Shown here piece after piece: positions 52,445 to 60,199 of a DNA stretch of 64,000 nucleotides (the stretch's first letter is position 1; every line of letters begins with the position of its first letter). The position numbers and the translations under genes are program-made. Source of the stretch: Pelagibius sp048268885 (GTDB lineage Bacteria > Pseudomonadota > Alphaproteobacteria > Kiloniellales > Kiloniellaceae); contig JBLWUP010000012.1 in the NCBI GenBank assembly GCA_048268885.1, positions 62,001-126,000 of the forward strand, given 5' to 3'. The notes below the pieces were generated by a model. It searched no databases. It was not told the DNA's origin and worked only from the letters and a program-made list of their open reading frames with translations.

Positions 52445-53404
52445 ATGAAAGCCCTGATCCACGGTGCCTGGCATTCCCCCGTCGAGGACCGCGCCGCCTA
52501 TGACGCCGCCCGGGCCGCCCAGCCCGACGATCTTTTCCATCAGTGGGTCAATGCCGACCCGGCGGCGGCCTTTCCCGCCCAGGCCGGGCGCTATCACCTC
52601 TATGTCTCCTACGCCTGTCCCTTCGCCCACCGCACGATCCTCTACCGCGCGCTGCTCGGCCTGGAAGAGGTGCTGCCGATGTGGGTGGCGCACCCGCGTT
52701 GGAGCGGCCCCGACGGCTGGACCTTCACGCCGGATCCCCGCTTTCCCGAGGTGACGGAAGACGGCGCGAACGGCCTCGCCGCGCTGTGGCAGCTCTATCG
52801 CCAGGCGGCGCCGGACTTCACCGGCAAGGTGACGGTGCCGGTGCTGTGGGACAGCGTGACCGAATCCATCGTCAGCACCGAGTCCGCCGACGTCATGCGC
52901 ATGCTGGACCTCGGCTTTGCGCGCCTGCGCCAAAACGATACGACGTTCTACCCGGCGCGCCTGCGTGACGACATCGACGCCCTGGGCGGTTTCATCCGCC
53001 GCAGGATCAACGGCGGCATCTACAAGGCGGGCTTCGCCGCGGATCAGGAAAGTTTCGATGCTGCGGTAGCGGAGTTCTTCGCCGCTCTCGACCACCTGGA
53101 AGATCTGCTGGGCGACGGCCGGCCCTACCTGCTCGGCAGGTGCGCGACGGAGGCCGACTGGCTGCTGTTCCCGACGCTGGTGCGCCTGGACGCGGTCTAC
53201 GCCGGCGCCCTGAAGGTGAACCTGAAACGCCTGTCGGACTACCCGAAGCTGGCGGCGCACACGCAGCGTCTCTACGACTGGCCCGGTGTCGCCGCGACGG
53301 TGAAGCTGAACCACGTGAAGCGCCACTACTACGACGACCTCGGCGTCACCAACCCCTCGCTGATCCCGCCGGGCCCGCACACGCCCTTCGAGACGGCGGC
53401 CTAG
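52445..53404 (+). CDS. Glutathionyl-hydroquinone reductase (GST Xi class)
   Basis: A 319-aa enzyme that removes glutathione from glutathionyl-hydroquinones. The thioredoxin-like domain has YHLYVSYACPFAHRTILYR with Cys58 as the catalytic residue (usual CPWA is CPFA here), WVAHPRWSGPDGWTF is a family loop, and the C-terminal helical part has GRCATEADWLLFPTLVRLD. GGGAGGAACG lies before the ATG. It sits behind doxX and a terminator, with LysR divergent. Confidence 0.92.
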   Translation: MKALIHGAWHSPVEDRAAYDAARAAQPDDLFHQWVNADPAAAFPAQAGRYHLYVSYACPFAHRTILYRALLGLEEVLPMWVAHPRWSGPDGWTFTPDPRFPEVTEDGANGLAALWQLYRQAAPDFTGKVTVPVLWDSVTESIVSTESADVMRMLDLGFARLRQNDTTFYPARLRDDIDALGGFIRRRINGGIYKAGFAADQESFDAAVAEFFAALDHLEDLLGDGRPYLLGRCATEADWLLFPTLVRLDAVYAGALKVNLKRLSDYPKLAAHTQRLYDWPGVAATVKLNHVKRHYYDDLGVTNPSLIPPGPHTPFETAA

Positions 53405-53414
53405 GGCGGACCGC

Positions 53415-53536
53415 GTTACCTCGCCCTTCGAGACGCGGACCTCGCGGTCCGCTCCTCAGGGTGAGGTAACTCCATCCTGCAAATTGACCTCATGCTGAGG
53501 AGCGCGCGGTAGCGCGCGTCTCGAAGCATGGGGTCA
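53415..53536. repeat. Inverted pair of REP-like elements
   Basis: The first (53415-53470) is bounded by GTTACCTC / GAGGTAAC and holds GCGGAC-CTCGC-GGTCCGC. The second (53485-53536) is bounded by TGACC / GGTCA and holds GCGCGC-GGTA-GCGCGC. Both contain cttcgagac or its inverse, a common alphaproteobacterial element, and lie between the hydroquinone reductase gene and a lipoprotein gene that converge. Confidence 0.75.
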
Positions 53537-53581
53537 AATACTCGTTGGGGCCGCGGTTTCTCTTCCAGGCGGCGAAACCGC

Positions 53582-54067
53582 TTACCCGGGGCGACGCGCA
53601 GTCAGGGTGTAGACGCGCGGGTCCGGGTCGCTGTCGTCGGTCACCAGTCGATACCTGATCTCCAGTACTTCTGTGTTTTCCGGTATCGAATATTCAACGA
53701 GCGTAGGGTCTGACTGCTTGGGCAGCTTCCAGAAGAGCATCTGATTCGGGTGGATGTCGTAGATATAAGTGCCGCTTTGGACAGTGACCGTTGTCGTGTC
53801 TATTCCAACGAACAGAACGAAGGACGGCTCGGCCGCAACCGGGCCGCCATCGGCCAGGATTTCGACGACATCTATCCCCAGCATTGGGTTGCGGAAGAGC
53901 GTGTCGCCCGCTTTTGTGGCAACCGGCAAAGGCAGAAACTGCTGGAAGGAATAGAATTCGGTTTCCGATGTGGAGAAATCGTCGACCGACGGACCGCCGC
54001 CGCCTGTGACCGTGCAAGCCGTCAGCAAGGCGGCCAGTGCGAACGCCGTGATCGTCAGAAGTTTCAA
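53582..54067 (-). CDS. Hypothetical lipoprotein
   Basis: A 161-aa exported protein with a lipobox LTAC (Cys18) after a hydrophobic start, then a beta-rich domain of no known family (FVLFVGIDTTTVTVQSGTYI; VEYSIPENTEVLEIRYRL). It follows ftsY on the same strand with an 84-base gap. It is less GC-rich than its neighbours, and its function is unknown. Confidence 0.7.
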   Translation of the reverse strand: MKLLTITAFALAALLTACTVTGGGGPSVDDFSTSETEFYSFQQFLPLPVATKAGDTLFRNPMLGIDVVEILADGGPVAAEPSFVLFVGIDTTTVTVQSGTYIYDIHPNQMLFWKLPKQSDPTLVEYSIPENTEVLEIRYRLVTDDSDPDPRVYTLTARRPG

Positions 54068-54151
54068 ATTCCGTGCCCCCGATGTTATCCACGCCGATGC
54101 GGCGCGTGCATTCTGCTCCAGGGGCGCGCGGTGTCAAAGACCGCGCATGGC

Positions 54152-55102
54152 TTACTTGTTCTGATCGAGGCCGACCAGGGCGCGGGCGAAATCGCGGGCG
54201 GTGAAGGGGCGAAAGTCCTCGGCGCCTTCGCCGACGCCGACCACGTGGACCGGCAGGCCGAACTTCTCGGCCAGGGCGACCAGCACGCCGCCGCGCGCCG
54301 AGCCGTCCAGCTTGGTGACCACCAGGCCGGTGATGTCGACCAGCTCCTTGAAGGTGCCGATCTGGGTCAGCGCGTTCTGCCCGGTGGTGGCATCCAGCAC
54401 CAGCACCACGTGGTGCGGCGCGTCGGGCTCGACCTTCTTGATGACGCGGGCGACCTTCTGCAGCTCGGCCATCAGCTCGGCCCTGTTGTGCAGGCGCCCG
54501 GCAGTGTCGATCAGCAGCAGGTCGTCGCCGGCGGTCTTGGCCTGCTCCACCGCCTCGAAGGCGAGGCCCGCGGCATCGGCGCCCTGCTTGCCGGCGACCA
54601 CGGCGCAACCGGCCCGCTCGCCCCAGATCTTCAGCTGCTCGATGGCGGCGGCGCGGAAAGTGTCGCCGGCGGCGAGGCGCACCTTCAGGCCCTCGCGCAC
54701 GTAGTGGGTCGCCAGCTTGCCGATGGTGGTGGTCTTGCCGGAGCCGTTCACGCCGACCACCAGCACTACGTTGGGCTTCTTCGCCGGATCGAGAGTCAGC
54801 GGCTGGGCCACGGGCTCCAGGATCCCGGCGATGTCCTCGGCCAGGGCCTCGCGCACTTCCTGCGGATCGACGTCCTTGTCGAAGCGGGTCTTGGCCAGGT
54901 TGGCGGTGAGCCGCGCCGACGTGGTCACGCCCAGGTCGGCGGTGATCAGTAACTCCTCCAGCTCCTCCAGCGCCTGGTCATCCAGCTTGCGCTTGGTGAA
55001 GATGCCGCTGATGCCGTCGCCCAGCTTGTTCGACGAACGGCTGAGGCCGGCCTTCAGGCGCTGGAACCAGCCGCCCTTCTTTTCTTGTGTCGTATCGCTC
55101 AC
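54152..55102 (-). CDS. ftsY: Signal recognition particle receptor FtsY
   Basis: A 316-aa SRP receptor GTPase that docks Ffh-bound ribosomes at the inner membrane. A short amphipathic N-terminal helix (about 12-35) replaces the long acidic A domain of E. coli, then the N domain and the G domain with GVNGSGKTTTIGKLATHY (about 118-135), DTAGRLH and TKLDGSARGGVL. Start is GTG, overlapping the mtaB stop by 4 bases. Confidence 0.96.
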   Translation of the reverse strand: MSDTTQEKKGGWFQRLKAGLSRSSNKLGDGISGIFTKRKLDDQALEELEELLITADLGVTTSARLTANLAKTRFDKDVDPQEVREALAEDIAGILEPVAQPLTLDPAKKPNVVLVVGVNGSGKTTTIGKLATHYVREGLKVRLAAGDTFRAAAIEQLKIWGERAGCAVVAGKQGADAAGLAFEAVEQAKTAGDDLLLIDTAGRLHNRAELMAELQKVARVIKKVEPDAPHHVVLVLDATTGQNALTQIGTFKELVDITGLVVTKLDGSARGGVLVALAEKFGLPVHVVGVGEGAEDFRPFTARDFARALVGLDQNK

Positions 55103-56391
55103 GCGGCCGGGGAGAGTTTGTGTTGCAGGGGGCCGGAAACAACGTCGCCGACGAGGTTGGCGCCGTCGCGTCCGGTGAGGGTGACGTCGACAACGCTGCC
55201 GATGTCACCGCTGTTCAGCAGGACCGGCGCGAAGGTCTCGCTGCGCCCGAGGAAGCGTCCGTCGGCTTCCTGCTTTTCGATGAGGACCGAAGCGGTCTTG
55301 CCGACCTGGGCCTCGAGGAAAGCTTCCAGCGCCGCGTTGCCGGCGGCGCGCAGGCGCGCCGCGCGTTCCTTGCGGAGCGCCATGGGAACCTGCGGCATCT
55401 TCGCCGCCGGCGTGCCCTTGCGCGCCGAATAGGGGAAGACGTGCAGGTAGGTCAGGCCGCAGTCCCCGACCAGCTTCAGGGAGTTCTCGAACATCTCTTC
55501 GGTCTCGGTCGGGAAGCCGGCGATGAGGTCGGCGCCGAAGACGATTTCGGGACGCAGGCGCTTGAGGTCTTCGCAAAGCGCGACGGCCTCGGCGCGCGAA
55601 TGGCGGCGCTTCATGCGCTTCAGGATCATGTCGTCGCCGGCCTGCAATGAGAGATGCAGGTGCGGCATGAGGCGCGGCTCCTCGGCGATGAGGCGTCGCA
55701 GGTCGGGATCGACCTCGATGGCGTCGATCGAGGAGAGGCGCAGGCGCTGCAGTTCCGGCACCTGGGCCAGCAGACGGCGCAGCATCTGGCCGAGCGCGGG
55801 TGTGCCCGGCAGGTCGCCGCCGTAGGAGGTGACGTCGACGCCGGTCAGCACGACTTCGGCGGTGCCCTGCTCGACGAGATTGCGCACCTGGCGCACCACC
55901 TCGCCCAGCGGCACCGAGCGGCTGTTGCCGCGCCCGTAGGGGATGATGCAGAAGGTGCAGCGGTGGTCGCAGCCCTGCTGCACCTGCACGAAGGCGCGGG
56001 TGCGCTCGGCGAAGCCGTCGATGAGCTGCGGCGCCGTCTCGGTGACGGCCATGATGTCGTTCACCGCGACGCGCGGCGCGTCCTCTTCCAGGAAGCTTTC
56101 GGCGCGCAGCTTCTCCTCGTTGCCCAGCACGCGGTCGACCTCGGCCATGGCGGCGAAGCCGTCGGGATCGATCTGCGCGGCGCAGCCGGTGACGATGATC
56201 TGCGCTTCGGGGTTCTCGCGCCGTGCCTTGCGGATCGCCTGGCGCGCCTGGCGCTCGGCCTCGCCGGTGACGGCGCAGGTGTTCACGATGATGGCGCCGT
56301 CCAGCCCCGCCGCTTCGGCGTGGCCGCGCATGACTTCGGACTCGTAGGCGTTGAGCCGGCAGCCGAAGGTAAGGATGCGGGGAGAAGTCAC
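55099..56391 (-). CDS. mtaB: tRNA t6A37 methylthiotransferase MtaB
   Basis: A 430-aa radical-SAM methylthiotransferase converting t6A37 to ms2t6A37 in tRNAs reading ANN codons. The N-terminal UPF0004 domain has Cys in FGCRLNAYESE, NTCAV and TGCAAQ (auxiliary cluster); the radical-SAM cluster is CDHRCTFC (about 147-154), and a TRAM domain ends the chain. GTG start overlaps the dapF stop by 4 bases (GTGA), and its own stop overlaps the ftsY start. Confidence 0.94.
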   Translation of the reverse strand: MTSPRILTFGCRLNAYESEVMRGHAEAAGLDGAIIVNTCAVTGEAERQARQAIRKARRENPEAQIIVTGCAAQIDPDGFAAMAEVDRVLGNEEKLRAESFLEEDAPRVAVNDIMAVTETAPQLIDGFAERTRAFVQVQQGCDHRCTFCIIPYGRGNSRSVPLGEVVRQVRNLVEQGTAEVVLTGVDVTSYGGDLPGTPALGQMLRRLLAQVPELQRLRLSSIDAIEVDPDLRRLIAEEPRLMPHLHLSLQAGDDMILKRMKRRHSRAEAVALCEDLKRLRPEIVFGADLIAGFPTETEEMFENSLKLVGDCGLTYLHVFPYSARKGTPAAKMPQVPMALRKERAARLRAAGNAALEAFLEAQVGKTASVLIEKQEADGRFLGRSETFAPVLLNSGDIGSVVDVTLTGRDGANLVGDVVSGPLQHKLSPAA

Positions 56392-57221
56392 GACAGGAAC
56401 TCCCCGTTCAGCTCGCCGTGAAAGGACGTGGCGACCGGGCCGGTCATCTCGACGTGACCGTTTTCCAGCCACTCGATGATCAGGCTGCCGCCGGTCAGCA
56501 CGACCTCGACCTTGCGCCCGGTGAGGCCGCGGCGCGCGGCGGCCACGGCAGCCGCGCAGGCGCCGGTGCCGCAGGCCTGCGTTTCGCCGACGCCGCGTTC
56601 CCAGACGCGCAGGCGCAGCTTGTTCTCTCCGATCACTTCGGCGGCGCCGATATTGGCGCGCTCCGGGAACAGGGCGTGATGCTCCAGGGCCGGGCCGAGG
56701 TCCTCCAGCGGCAGGCCTTCGACGTTCTCGGTGAAGAAGACCGCGTGGGGGTTGCCCATGTTGACGCCCACCGGATCCTGCAGCGGGCCGTTCCCGATGC
56801 CGAGATGCAGGGTGTCGCGCTCTTCCGCCAGAGGGATGTCCTGCCAGCCGAGCCGCGCCTCGCCCATGTCAACGGTGACCCGCCCGGGCCCGGCGGCCTT
56901 GGCCTGCAGCAGGCCGGCGGAGGTCTCGATGGTCAGGGCCTCGCGCCCCAGCTCGCCCATGACCAGCGCGGCGACGCAGCGCGTGCCGTTGCCGCAGGCC
57001 CCGACCTCGCCGCCGTCGTGGTTGCGGATGCGCAGGAAGACGTCGGCGCTGCCGTTCGAGGGCGGCTCCAGGATCAGCAGCTGGTCGCAGCCCACGCCCC
57101 TGCGCCGGTCGGCGATGGCCTGGGCCAAGGCGTCCGTCAGCGGAAAGGGCTCGCGCCGGGCGTCCACGACCACGAAGTCGTTGCCCAGCCCGTGCATCTT
57201 GATGAAGGGGCGTGCGCTCAT
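56388..57221 (-). CDS. dapF: Diaminopimelate epimerase
   Basis: A 277-aa DapF, which makes meso-diaminopimelate for lysine and peptidoglycan. The catalytic cysteine pair is Cys76 (GACGNGTRC) and Cys217 (QACGTGACA), and KMHGLGNDFVVVD (about 8-20) is the family start. Length is normal. It heads the dapF-mtaB-ftsY operon, whose two joints are both 4-base GTGA overlaps. Confidence 0.96.
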   Translation of the reverse strand: MSARPFIKMHGLGNDFVVVDARREPFPLTDALAQAIADRRRGVGCDQLLILEPPSNGSADVFLRIRNHDGGEVGACGNGTRCVAALVMGELGREALTIETSAGLLQAKAAGPGRVTVDMGEARLGWQDIPLAEERDTLHLGIGNGPLQDPVGVNMGNPHAVFFTENVEGLPLEDLGPALEHHALFPERANIGAAEVIGENKLRLRVWERGVGETQACGTGACAAAVAAARRGLTGRKVEVVLTGGSLIIEWLENGHVEMTGPVATSFHGELNGEFLS

Positions 57222-57397
57222 GGCGGGGTTATATGGCCGCTGGGCGGGAAAAGTCCAGGAAGTCCGCTGCGGGGGCAGGGCCGCCTGCCCGCCCGGTTCC
57301 GGCCCTTGAGCCGCCGGCCCGGCCCCTGTAAGGGAAGGGTCGGCCCGGCAATCCCCAGCCCCAGCCCGGGCCCCGGCAACCCAATCGACAGGCGATC

Positions 57398-58156
57398 ATG
57401 CCTCTTTCCCTCGGTCTCATCGGCTACGGCCACTTCGGCGCCTTCCTGCACCGCCTGGCGCAGCGCTACCTGCCGGAGGCGACGCTGAAGATCCACTCGG
57501 CCCGGCGCCAGCCGGACGGCCGCCTGTTCTTCCCGCTGGAGGCCGTCGCCGCCTGCGATGCCGTGGTGCTGGCGGTGCCGATCAGCGCCTATGCGGCGAC
57601 GCTGGAGCGCATCACGCCGCACCTGGGGGCGGAAACGGTGGTGGTCGACGTGGCGACGGTGAAGCAGCACACCATGGGGCTGTTGCAGGCCCTCCGCCCG
57701 GCGCGCCCTTTCCTGGCCATGCACCCCATGTTCGGCCCGGAAAGCTATGACAAGCGCGGCGACACGGTCAGCGGCCTCAGGATCGTCATCACCGGCCACA
57801 GCCTGGGGCCGGACCGCTACGCGGCGCTGCGCGCCAAGCTGGATGCCGTGGGCTTTTCCGTGGTCGAGAAGACCGCCGAGACCCACGACCGCGAACTGGC
57901 GGAGACCCTGTTCCTCACACACTATATCGGCCAGATCGTCGCGCAGGGGGGCTTCGAGCGCACCGAAATCGACACGGTCTCCTTCGGTTTCCTGATGGAC
58001 GCCGTCGATTCCGTGCGCCACGACGGGCGCCTGTTCGAGGAGGTCTACCGCTTCAATCCCTTCTGCCGCGACGTGATCGAACGCTTCGACACCAGCGAGG
58101 GGCAGGTGCGTGACACCATGCTGGACCTGCGCCCGGCCGCCCGCCGCCCCGCCTGA
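57398..58156 (+). CDS. Prephenate/arogenate dehydrogenase family protein
   Basis: A 252-aa TyrA-type dehydrogenase of the tyrosine pathway. NAD(P)-binding GLIGYGHFG (6-14), VVVDVATVKQHTM, AMHPMFGPES (a conserved His motif) and LTHYIGQIVA are present. It lacks a regulatory ACT domain and is shorter than the E. coli enzyme. It is divergent from dapF and stands alone. Confidence 0.88.
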   Translation: MPLSLGLIGYGHFGAFLHRLAQRYLPEATLKIHSARRQPDGRLFFPLEAVAACDAVVLAVPISAYAATLERITPHLGAETVVVDVATVKQHTMGLLQALRPARPFLAMHPMFGPESYDKRGDTVSGLRIVITGHSLGPDRYAALRAKLDAVGFSVVEKTAETHDRELAETLFLTHYIGQIVAQGGFERTEIDTVSFGFLMDAVDSVRHDGRLFEEVYRFNPFCRDVIERFDTSEGQVRDTMLDLRPAARRPA

Positions 58157-58282
58157 CCTCCGTCACCGCGGCGGCAGGGCCGCACAATCGCCTCAATCCC
58201 GCCCTCTTGGCTCACGTTTGTGGCGTCACCATGGCTTATCGCGCGCGGGCAGGGGGCCGGCGCGGCAACCATGGGGGAGATC

Positions 58283-59164
58283 ATGATCACCAAGCGTCTC
58301 GTTTCGCTGGCCTTTGCCGCCGGCCTCGCCGGTCTGCTGGCCGCCTGCGGCCACCAAGTGCAGACCACCTCGGGCAGCCGCTATCTGGAGGGCTACACTG
58401 GTGCCGGGTCAGCCTCCGGGTCGTCGGGAACTTCCAGCCCGGGCACGGCCCCGCGCCTCTACGCCGGCCCGGCCTGGGTGGTGGATGAAGAGGTCGCCGC
58501 CGCGGCCCGCGTCGAGCCGCAACTGCGCTTTCCCGCCCGCCTCGGCCTGGCGCGCATCGACCGCGGCGGCCTGGTGCCCGTGCCCGCCGCCGAGGCCGCG
58601 GCCTGGCAGGGCCTGGCCCAGCGCCTGGGCAGCGGCTACGGCGAGTTCGTGCCCATCTCGCCGCTGATCAGCGCCCTGGCCACGCCGGAGCAGCGGGTGG
58701 TTGTCGGGCACGACGGAACCCGCACCTACCGCAGCGGCCTTGCGGAGACGGTGCGGCGCATCCGCCTCGGCGCGGCGCGCCAGCACGTCGATGCGGTGCT
58801 GATCTACGAGACCTTCGGCCGCTCGGAGGAGAGCAGCAACCCGCTGGCGGTCACCAAGCTGGCGCTCATCGGCTTCTTCCTGCCGACCGAGAACGTGGCG
58901 GCGGAGGGCTTCGCCCAGGCGGTGCTTGTCGACGTGCGCAACGGCTATACCTACGGCACGGCCTCGGCGGTTGCGGAGAAGCCGAGCCACCGCCTGACGA
59001 CCGTCAGCGACAGCGGCGACGCCCATGCCTCGGCGCGCCGCGAAGCTGAGGCCCACGCCGTCGCCGAGTTGGCTGGCGAGGTGGAGACCATGGTGCGCGA
59101 CCTGCGCCTGACGCTCGCCGAACGACGGCAGGCCGGGCCGCGGCTGCAGCCGAACACGCAGTAG
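58283..59164 (+). CDS. Hypothetical lipoprotein
   Basis: A 293-aa lipoprotein: signal sequence MITKRLVSLAFAAGLAGL ending in lipobox LLAAC (Cys22). After a Ser/Gly-rich linker (about 35-50), an unnamed domain (60-285) contains TYRSGLAETVRRIRLGAARQ, HVDAVLIYETFG and FFLPTENVAAEGFAQAVLVD. GGGGGAG lies 4 bases before the ATG at 58283; an in-frame ATG at 58271 is also possible. Its function is unknown. Confidence 0.78.
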   Translation: MITKRLVSLAFAAGLAGLLAACGHQVQTTSGSRYLEGYTGAGSASGSSGTSSPGTAPRLYAGPAWVVDEEVAAAARVEPQLRFPARLGLARIDRGGLVPVPAAEAAAWQGLAQRLGSGYGEFVPISPLISALATPEQRVVVGHDGTRTYRSGLAETVRRIRLGAARQHVDAVLIYETFGRSEESSNPLAVTKLALIGFFLPTENVAAEGFAQAVLVDVRNGYTYGTASAVAEKPSHRLTTVSDSGDAHASARREAEAHAVAELAGEVETMVRDLRLTLAERRQAGPRLQPNTQ

Positions 59165-59199
59165 GCCGAACACATGGCCGAACACACGGCCGAACACAC
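59164..59199. repeat. 12-bp tandem triplicate at a stop codon
   Basis: ggccgaacacat, ggccgaacacac and ggccgaacacac follow one another, beginning at the last base of the lipoprotein stop codon. The unit keeps the reading frame, so the repeat may derive from gene-end duplication. Confidence 0.9.
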
Positions 59200-59611
59200 G
59201 ATTGAATGACTCCGAAAGCGGGCGGCCGCCAAGGCGATATCCCGCGGTGCCGCCCGCATAGGTAGGCTAACGGAAAAGTTGTTCTCCGCCCGGGGCGCTC
59301 TACGAAGGCGATTCATGGGAGGATTCAGGGCTTTTGCTGCCTCAAGGGGCAAAAAAGTGGCCTTATCCTTTTGGATTACCGGGTAAAAATCGCGTGATTC
59401 ATCTTGCTTTCCAAAGCTAGTCAATCTAGGTGTTAACGCGGTGACGGACATGAAGGTCAGAAGCCGCAGGCTCGGTACATCGCACTAGGCTCTTGCCTTA
59501 CCCGATGATTGTCCGTCCCTGAGTCTTCCCAGACATTCTTGTGCTTTCACTCGGCCCGGGCGGAAATGTCCCGTGTCGCACTACGTTGAAGTTCGAAGGA
59601 AGACCCAGACC
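59200..59611 (+). other. Leader/promoter region of the cold-shock gene
   Basis: These 412 bases hold a hairpin GCGGGCGGC / GCCGCCCGC (59218-59226 with 59249-59257) that may end the lipoprotein transcript, an AT-richer stretch (59340-59440) that may hold the promoter, and a probably long leader before the cold-shock gene. I see no small gene on either strand. Confidence 0.5.
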
Positions 59612-59818
59612 ATGATCACGGGAACCGTGAAGTTTTTTAACACCACCAAGGGCTTCGGTTTCATCGCGCCCGAAGACGGCTCCAAGGACGTTTTCGTCCA
59701 CATCTCGGCCGTTGAGCGTTCGGGCATGGGCCCGCTGGTTGAAGGCCAGAAGGTGAATTTCGAAGTCCAGGCCGACCCGCGCGGCCCCAAGGCGGTGAAC
59801 ATCCAGGCCGCTGACTAA
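59612..59818 (+). CDS. Cold-shock protein (CspA family)
   Basis: A 68-aa single cold-shock domain that binds single-stranded RNA/DNA and acts as an RNA chaperone. RNP1 is KGFGFIAP (residues 13-20) and RNP2 is VFVHISAVE (29-37). AAGGAAG lies about 8 bases before the ATG. A frame extending upstream to 59573 would add 13 residues and is less likely. A terminator follows. Confidence 0.94.
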   Translation: MITGTVKFFNTTKGFGFIAPEDGSKDVFVHISAVERSGMGPLVEGQKVNFEVQADPRGPKAVNIQAAD

Positions 59819-59863
59819 GCTCCAAAGCCGAAAGTCCCGAAAAGACCGAAAAGCTTTTCGATC

Positions 59864-59896
59864 CGGCCGCCCAGGTAAGGGCGGCCGTTTTCGTTT
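59864..59896 (+). terminator. Intrinsic terminator of the cold-shock gene
   Basis: CGGCCGCCC (59864-59872) pairs with GGGCGGCCG (59879-59887) around a 6-base loop, followed by TTTTCGTTT. It lies 46 bases past the stop codon. Confidence 0.85.
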
Positions 59897-59940
59897 GGGG
59901 CTTTCGCCCCGGGCCCAGGCAAGGGCGGCCGTTTTCGTTT
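59871..59940 (+). repeat. Duplicated terminator half
   Basis: The 26-base stretch from ccagg through the T-tract (59871-59896) recurs with one change at 59915-59940, 44 bases further. A small hairpin GGGGC-TTTC-GCCCC (59897-59910) lies between. The second copy lacks a full left arm. Confidence 0.85.
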
Positions 59941-60199
59941 TTGGGCGGGCTTTTCCGGGGATTCCCGGGCCTGACCTTACCCGCTTGACCTCGGGGCGCC
60001 GGGACCTTAAGTTCCGCGCCATTCAGGCCAAGGTGACTTGACCGGCTTAAAGCCCCATCTGTTTGGGGCGGCCCCGCCAGCCCGCGAGTTTCGCGCGCTG
60101 GCGCGAAGTGCGTTTGCCTGTTGGGCCTTTTGGCCCGCCAAGATTTGAGACCGGGCCCTTTGGCCCAGCGCGATGTGAGATTAGGACCGATCCGAACCG
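59941..60199 (+). other. Upstream region of ffh with a 30-bp repeat
   Basis: This gap leads to ffh. From 60122 to 60180 two units of 29 bases repeat with a 30-base period; each has a GGGCC-TTT-GGCCC-type hairpin and ends in ttgaga/tgtgaga. The ffh ATG follows 20 bases later. Their position in the leader suggests a possible control structure; no ribosome site is strong. Confidence 0.55.

Noticed and set aside
54126..54146. Hairpin GCGCGGT / ACCGCGC behind ftsY
   Set aside because: No T-tract; may be a pause site but support is weak.
58951..59451. 166-aa frame opposite the lipoprotein end and cold-shock leader
   Set aside because: Ser/Arg/Cys-rich shadow of the lipoprotein and of the 12-bp repeat.
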